A stretch of 49,467 nucleotides of DNA. It comes from Mycobacterium persicum. Lineage in GTDB: Bacteria > Actinomycetota > Actinomycetes > Mycobacteriales > Mycobacteriaceae. Each line of letters begins with the position of its first letter. Position 1 is the first letter of the stretch. Positions 44,985 through 49,467 of this stretch are shown here, piece by piece. The stretch is from positions 1-49,467 of the forward strand of contig NZ_MVIF01000032.1 in NCBI RefSeq assembly GCF_002086675.1, read 5' to 3'. Both the position numbers and the translations under genes were made by a program. The notes under the pieces are model-generated. The model was not told the DNA's origin. It worked only from the letters and a program-made list of their open reading frames with translations, and made no database searches.

Positions 44985-47174
44985 CTAGGCACCGACCTGA
45001 ACACCGAGGCTCGCGTTCAACGCCGCTTGGATGGCGAGTTGGAGGTTGGCCAGGGCAGCGCCGATATTGGCAGCGAGTCCAAGAGATGCATTGTCCAACG
45101 CCGTCAGGATGACCCATCCGGTCTGGGCGAGTCCGACGGTGGCGTTGGCGATACCTGTGGCAAGCGTCAGACCGACCTGGGACAGCCCCGGAAACCCGAC
45201 GCCGAGGCTTGCCTCGACGGCGCCGCCGAGCGCACCGCCGATCTGAGCCGCGGCATTCTCCCAAATGGCCGCGAGGGCTTCGCCCGTCCGCAATAGTCCG
45301 GAAGCGGTTGCACCGAAGCTGCCGGCGAGCACTTGGCCCGTGCCGATGAGACCCGAGAGCCCAGCACCCAGACCGCCCGCCAGCATTCCACCGGTCTGTA
45401 CCAGCCCCGACCCCAATGCGGACAAGGCGCCGCTGACGCTCGTCGCCAGGGCCGCACTGAGTTCCGCCGACAGGCTGCCGCTCAGGCCCGCCGACAAGGC
45501 CGCGGATAGCCTCGCCGCCAGCTCCGGCAAGCTTCCACCGAACGCTGCTCCCAGGCTGCCGACCAGATTCTGACCGGTTTGAATCACTTCGTTGAGCCCA
45601 CCGTTGAGCGCGGCCACTACTTGCGGGAACGATCCGCCCAGGCTGGCCTGCAACATCGCAGTGAGCTGTGTGGCCAACGCCGGAGCATTGAAGCTGCCCG
45701 CCAAGCTGGCCACGAACGTCTGTCCGGTCTGAATCAGGGCATTTAACCCCCCACCGAAATTGCCGACCAAGCTGGTCGCCAACGACTGGCCGGTCTGGAT
45801 CAGCCCGTTGAGGCCACCATTGAGCGCGGCCACCAGCTGAGGGAATGATCCGCCCAGGCTGGCCTGCAACATCGCCGACAGTTGTGCGGCTAGCGCGGGA
45901 GCACTCAACCCACCGGTCAGGGTCGCCACGAACGTCTGGCCCAGCTCAACGAGGCCGTGCAGCCCGCCGTTGAGCGCGGCCACCACCGCCGGGGCATTGA
46001 TCACCGCGCTCAACGCGGCCGTGAAGTTTTGCCCCACCTCGACCAGCCCATGCAACCCACCACTGACCGCGGCCACCAGCTGCGGCAACGACCCACCCAG
46101 GCTGGCCTGCAACATCGCCGACAACTGCGCGGCCAACGCCGGCAGCCTCAACCCACCGGCCAAGCTGGCAACAAGACTCTCACCCGTTTGAATCAGCCCA
46201 CTGAGGCCACCACCGAAGCCGCCCGCCAAGCTGGTCGCCAGCGACTGACCCGTCTGAAGCAACCCCGTCACACCACCGTTGACCGCCGCCACCAACGTCG
46301 GCAACGCCCCACCTAAAGTCGCCGAGAAGGCAGCATTGAGGTGGGCGGCAATCTCAGGCAAGCTGCCACCGAAGTTTGCCAATAGTGTTCCGCCCGTTTG
46401 GATGAGCTCACTAAGCCCGCTGCTGAAGCCTATGAGCACGTTCCCAGTCAGGGTTTGACCCGTGTGGATCAGTCCGGTCAAGCCACCGTTGAATGCCGCG
46501 ATCAGCTCCGGTAGGCCAAGGTCGAGGCTGCCTGACAGCGACGCGCCGAGTTGAGCACTCAACGAACCGCCCAACGCCAATGCCTGTGTCAGGGCGGCAC
46601 GTGCCTGGGCGCTCAGCCCAGCGCCGACGCCCGACATGAGAACGCCGAAATTCTGCAGGGAGTGGCCGGCCGCCACGATGACTTCGCCCGTCTGAACCAA
46701 CCCCGTGCCGACACCGGACACGATGGCTCCTCCGGTCTGCAGGGCGAGACCGGAAGCTCCGGCACCAAACGCGGTCGCGAACGAGTTGGCAGCCTGGAGA
46801 GCCAGTTCACCATTGAAAGCGGCGGTCAGACCTCCGTTGAGCCCGCCGCCCACTGCAGCAGCGGCATTTTGGCCGGTGAGGACTGAAACAGCATTCGCTA
46901 CCTCGGCTTCGACGTATGAAGACGCAGCGCCGTTCAACAGCTTGACGAAGTCTGCATGAAACGCCGACGCCTGGGCACTGATGGCTTGGTACTCCTGACC
47001 GAAAGTGCCGAATAGTGCTGCGATTGCAGCTGATACCTCATCTTCGCCCGCCACCGCCAACGCAGTCGTGGGAGCCGCCGCTGCTGCGGTGGCCTCTTCC
47101 AGCGCCAGGCGAATACCTGCGAGATCCTGGGCTGCCGCCTGGACAACCGCAGGCACAGCGTTCACAAATGACAT
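44985..47174 (-). CDS. PE family protein with long GL-x-x-LIQTGQ repeats
   Basis: A 729-residue PE protein lying next to argC, where M. tuberculosis has PE_PGRS30. ATG 47174 ([11 protein letters not shown]) is preceded by GGGGG at nine bases; ATG 47180 is an alternative. The PE domain (about 1-100) ends with YxxxE (SSYVEAE), the type VII export motif. The rest is not PGRS. It consists of at least 13 units built around GL-x-x-L-[IV]-Q-T-G-[QEG], spaced 20-75 residues, interleaved with [17 protein letters not shown] amphipathic helices. Likely a cell-surface or secreted protein; function unknown. Same strand as argC, 109 bp upstream of it. Confidence 0.9.
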   Translation of the reverse strand: MSFVNAVPAVVQAAAQDLAGIRLALEEATAAAAAPTTALAVAGEDEVSAAIAALFGTFGQEYQAISAQASAFHADFVKLLNGAASSYVEAEVANAVSVLTGQNAAAAVGGGLNGGLTAAFNGELALQAANSFATAFGAGASGLALQTGGAIVSGVGTGLVQTGEVIVAAGHSLQNFGVLMSGVGAGLSAQARAALTQALALGGSLSAQLGASLSGSLDLGLPELIAAFNGGLTGLIHTGQTLTGNVLIGFSSGLSELIQTGGTLLANFGGSLPEIAAHLNAAFSATLGGALPTLVAAVNGGVTGLLQTGQSLATSLAGGFGGGLSGLIQTGESLVASLAGGLRLPALAAQLSAMLQASLGGSLPQLVAAVSGGLHGLVEVGQNFTAALSAVINAPAVVAALNGGLHGLVELGQTFVATLTGGLSAPALAAQLSAMLQASLGGSFPQLVAALNGGLNGLIQTGQSLATSLVGNFGGGLNALIQTGQTFVASLAGSFNAPALATQLTAMLQASLGGSFPQVVAALNGGLNEVIQTGQNLVGSLGAAFGGSLPELAARLSAALSAGLSGSLSAELSAALATSVSGALSALGSGLVQTGGMLAGGLGAGLSGLIGTGQVLAGSFGATASGLLRTGEALAAIWENAAAQIGGALGGAVEASLGVGFPGLSQVGLTLATGIANATVGLAQTGWVILTALDNASLGLAANIGAALANLQLAIQAALNASLGVQVGA
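45270..46560 (-). repeat. Tandem DNA repeats coding the PE protein repeat domain
   Basis: Blocks of 60-110 bp recur with few changes, for example the segment ending ggatccgcccaggctggcctgcaa... near 45630, 45850 and (variant) 46090, and the ggtctg-type segment encoding LIQTGQ near 45575, 45730, 45800, 46190 and 46250. Expansion by recombination or slippage is likely. Confidence 0.75.
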
Positions 47175-47206
47175 GCTCATCGCCCCCACAACATGAACGG
47201 TTTGAC

Positions 47207-47229
47207 CCGATGAGACCCGACCTCATCGG
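47207..47229 (-). promoter_or_regulatory. Inverted repeat in the 5' leader of the PE gene
   Basis: Perfect 8-bp arms (ccgatgag / ctcatcgg) around a 7-base centre, 33-55 bases before the PE start codon. It could be an operator or an mRNA hairpin. Confidence 0.35.
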
Positions 47230-48354
47230 CAAAAAGAAACGTAATCCGCTGGGGCACACCAACAACGGAAAACGATCGTTTTCAGTTGATTGGGTCGAAC
47301 GTATCTACGTGATTAGCAGCGAGGTAACACTTGACCGAAGGAGTTCAACTCCACTCAGGGCAGCGATCCGGCTGGGTCCGGTGCGGGACTGTAGTACGCG
47401 ACGCTATTGCAAACAGCGAACTTGTTGCGCCATAGCAAATTTCGATTGGCTTGTCAGGAGACTTGCCGCCACGCGACGACAGCAATCGCCCGCGCCCTCG
47501 ATGCACACCTACCAGCAGCCTTACCCAGCTAAACCGACTCAAGTTATTGTCCTGTTGTATAACAACGCATTTGAGCGCTACGACAGCGCTCGCCATGCAT
47601 TCAAAAGCCAGTCGTTGTCGGATCGCTCATCATCGTCGCAATCCCGACCGACGAAAGGCGCTCGGCGGGAACCGCTTCCAGCGAGTGAGCACTTGAGGCG
47701 GTGATGACACCATCTCGTTAGCTGCAGTGAGGACCGGCGCCGAATGTTCAGATTGGAAGGCCACTGGCCTTACCCGGTGTTATGCCACCGCAAGCACCAG
47801 GCAATTACGTCGCCGGAGACATGCCAAGCGGTTAGTGTGGTTTGCCAAATCAGCCTAACCGCCGTCATTAGCATGCGAATTGGTCAAGGCAAATCACCTA
47901 CGCCGTGGCACGATATGGCGCAGGCCGGCGCGTCCGTGGTCGAAAGTCGCACAAACCCGTGGGAAGCCACACATATATCCCCGCCGAGAGATTTGGTGAT
48001 TATGAATTCATACTTGGTGAGCGGACGCACCCACCGACATGAACCGAATACGGACAACCTCGTCGGCGAAAACGCCGGCCACCGCGAGGTTGACACCCAC
48101 GGCGGTCCGCTCACCAGGACAACGCCGGACGTCTCGACGTGGGCCGAACCATCCGCGACCCGATCGAGCGGGATCCCGCGACCGGCAGCCCGGACCCGAC
48201 AGCGCCATCACCACCGCCACCACGCGCGGCAGCGAGCAGATGATGCTGAAACGGCTGCCCGGCCGGCACCAGCGTGTGACGCTTCAGCGCGGGCTTGCGG
48301 GACTAGCTGGCGAAATAGTCGCTATAGCTCTTCGCGCGACGCACAGCTCAGCAA
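47230..48354. other. 1.1-kb stretch without a recognisable gene
   Basis: Long frames exist on the plus strand (47744-48394 and 48039-48443), but neither has a ribosome binding site or consistent family resemblance. A short plus-strand segment around 48240-48300 reads MLKRLPGRHQRVTLQRG, which recalls phage tail-tube (gp19-type) proteins and may be a decayed fragment. The stretch presumably contains the PE gene promoter near its left end. Confidence 0.45.
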
Positions 48355-49467
48355 CTACGCCCCGATGGCGTTCGCGAGCTGTTGGGGCCAATAGTTCAGC
48401 AAAGCGGGAACGATGCCGCCGATCTGCGTGCCGTTGGTTGTGACGTTGAGCATGCCGCCGCTGAGCGGGTTTGGCGCAATAGCCGTGATGCGCTCGAGGG
48501 GGTGCAGGATCCCGTTGAAGGGGACGTTGTTCTGCAGCGTGATCGTTTCTGGCACGACGCCGATCAGGGGGACCACAAACGGAACCGTCAACGTCAGCGG
48601 CGTGGGCAGCACGTATTGGCCATTGAGGAAGCCATCTGCGATGACGGCGGGTGCGTCTACCAATGCGGTCAAAGCCAGCGGTATGTTGCCGGCCTGCACG
48701 GCTTGGGAAAATGCCGTGGCACTTTTTCCGGCCGCGGCGGCTGTGGAGAACGCCGGACCGACCAGCTCCAGACCCAATGCCACCGGGAACCCGAGCGTCT
48801 GGGTGGGAGCCAAGAAATTCGTGACATCCACCGATATGGTCGGGTCGGTAAGCAGCTTGACCACGTTGGCGAAGTTCTGCGCCGAGTCTCCGGGGATGGT
48901 CAGGATCGGCAGCAGGTCTCCAAGGGCACCGTTGACGACCGCGGTGAGTTGCGGGAAGTTGCCGGTCACGGTGAACAGGCTGGAGGTATCGACAAAGAGG
49001 CCGAACACGCCGGTCGCCACCTGCTGCACGGCACCGCTGACGTTGCCCGCCATAAGGTCGGAGAAAGCCGCCATCAGGTGTTGGGGCAAGTTAGACAAAT
49101 TGCCAGTGAAGTCGGTGACGGCGGCACTGAGCGATTGGCCAGTCAGCTGGATGTAGCCCTCCAGGTTATCGGCGATCTGGTTCAGGAAAGGCGCCGGGCT
49201 GCCGGCAGAGGCAGCGCTCGTGCTGGCGAGATTCACAGCCGTATTCGCTACCAAGGCTTCATACGCGTTGGTGGTGCTCGGCGTCGGCGGGAACGGTGGC
49301 AATGCCATGGGTCTTGTCGGCGCCGGCGGCAACGGCGGCAATTCCGGCAATTCCCCTCTCAACTTGATTACGCCTGCCAGCGGCGGCAATGGTGGCAACG
49401 CCGCCACCACCGTGATCGGCAATGGCGGCAATGGCGGCAGCGGCATCAACGCCGGTACCGTTGGTGC
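48355..49467 (-). CDS. PE-type C-terminal domain protein, 5' end beyond window
   Basis: Minus frame open from the right window edge to a stop at 48355. From about 49265 leftwards it encodes a domain found after the PE module in many mycobacterial PE proteins: AYEALVANTAVNLAST, APFLNQIADNLEGYIQ, then a helical region and ALVDAPAVIADGFLNGQ, ending in a beta-rich tail (TLPLTLTVPFVVPLIG-like) and YWPQQLANAIGA. No PE domain is inside the window. The first 60 visible codons are Pro/Leu-rich (PLPPLPP) because they are the reverse reading of PGRS-like DNA. The domain is real; the N-terminal part may be an unusual linker or a fusion point. Function unknown. Confidence 0.7.
   Translation of the reverse strand, partial: APTVPALMPLPPLPPLPITVVAALPPLPPLAGVIKLRGELPELPPLPPAPTRPMALPPFPPTPSTTNAYEALVANTAVNLASTSAASAGSPAPFLNQIADNLEGYIQLTGQSLSAAVTDFTGNLSNLPQHLMAAFSDLMAGNVSGAVQQVATGVFGLFVDTSSLFTVTGNFPQLTAVVNGALGDLLPILTIPGDSAQNFANVVKLLTDPTISVDVTNFLAPTQTLGFPVALGLELVGPAFSTAAAAGKSATAFSQAVQAGNIPLALTALVDAPAVIADGFLNGQYVLPTPLTLTVPFVVPLIGVVPETITLQNNVPFNGILHPLERITAIAPNPLSGGMLNVTTNGTQIGGIVPALLNYWPQQLANAIGA
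49271..49467 (+). repeat. PGRS-like DNA in plus orientation at the right edge
   Basis: The plus strand reads GVGGNGGNAMGLVGAGGNGG and later IGNGGNGGSG in one open frame to the end of the window, a typical PGRS pattern. No PE domain precedes it on the plus strand, and it faces the minus-strand PE-type domain. Confidence 0.6.

Noticed and set aside
45270..46560. Possible CRISPR array in the repeated DNA
   Set aside because: Repeats are coding, of varied length and without unique spacers; they encode the PE repeat domain.

Overview
The window is high-GC DNA from a slow-growing Mycobacterium. The evidence is two PE-family genes with YxxxE secretion motifs, PGRS (Gly-Gly-Asn) repeat DNA, an EspA/EspC-like ESX-1 substrate pair, and gene-by-gene synteny with the M. 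tuberculosis interval Rv1651-Rv1689, read in inverted orientation. I cannot name the species from sequence alone. Orthology calls rest on recalled family sequences and on gene order; no database search was run.

Layout. 1-1455: 5' part of a PE_PGRS gene (minus). 2095-7590: tyrS, a C-terminally truncated cytochrome P450 inserted between tyrS and mpg, mpg, then a plus-strand ABC exporter (ATPase plus ABC-2 permease) coupled to a TetR regulator. 7556-10757: a Trm112-like small protein and the Rv1683-type hydrolase/acyl-CoA-ligase-like fusion. 10940-12423: an EspC-like and an EspA-like gene, absent from this place in M. tuberculosis. 13078-14805: an Rv1682-like coiled-coil protein, an overlapping small upstream ORF and the remnant of an MFS transporter; the rest of the Rv1669-Rv1681 block is missing. 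15048-18091: a Uup-like ABC-F ATPase overlapping cyp139 by 4 bp. 18074-36220 (minus): pks11, pks9, a single-ORF pks8/17, pks7 and pks10. 36287-44875 (minus): the complete arginine set argH, argG, argR, argF, argD, argB, argJ, argC, with a candidate ARG box upstream of argC. 44985-49467: a PE protein with long tandem repeats, a gene-poor 1.2-kb stretch, and a PE-type C-terminal domain gene running off the right edge into PGRS-like DNA of opposite polarity.

How the genes may work together. The polyketide locus is the most interesting system. Two type III synthases bracket three type I genes. pks9 has the layout of a dedicated loading module: its ketosynthase Cys is replaced by Gln (KSQ), followed by a malonyl-type AT and an ACP, with no N-terminal docking coil. 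pks8/17 and pks7 are each a complete KS-AT-DH-ER-KR-ACP module, one AT malonyl-like (HAFH), the other methylmalonyl-like (YASH). No thioesterase is present, so a type III enzyme may accept and cyclise the reduced, possibly methyl-branched chain. CYP139 and the ABC-F protein are convergent neighbours that could tailor the product or protect against it. A 1.2-kb near-identical direct repeat, exactly 2132 codons apart, links pks7 and pks8/17 and ends where the two AT domains diverge, which is a sign of recent gene conversion or domain exchange.
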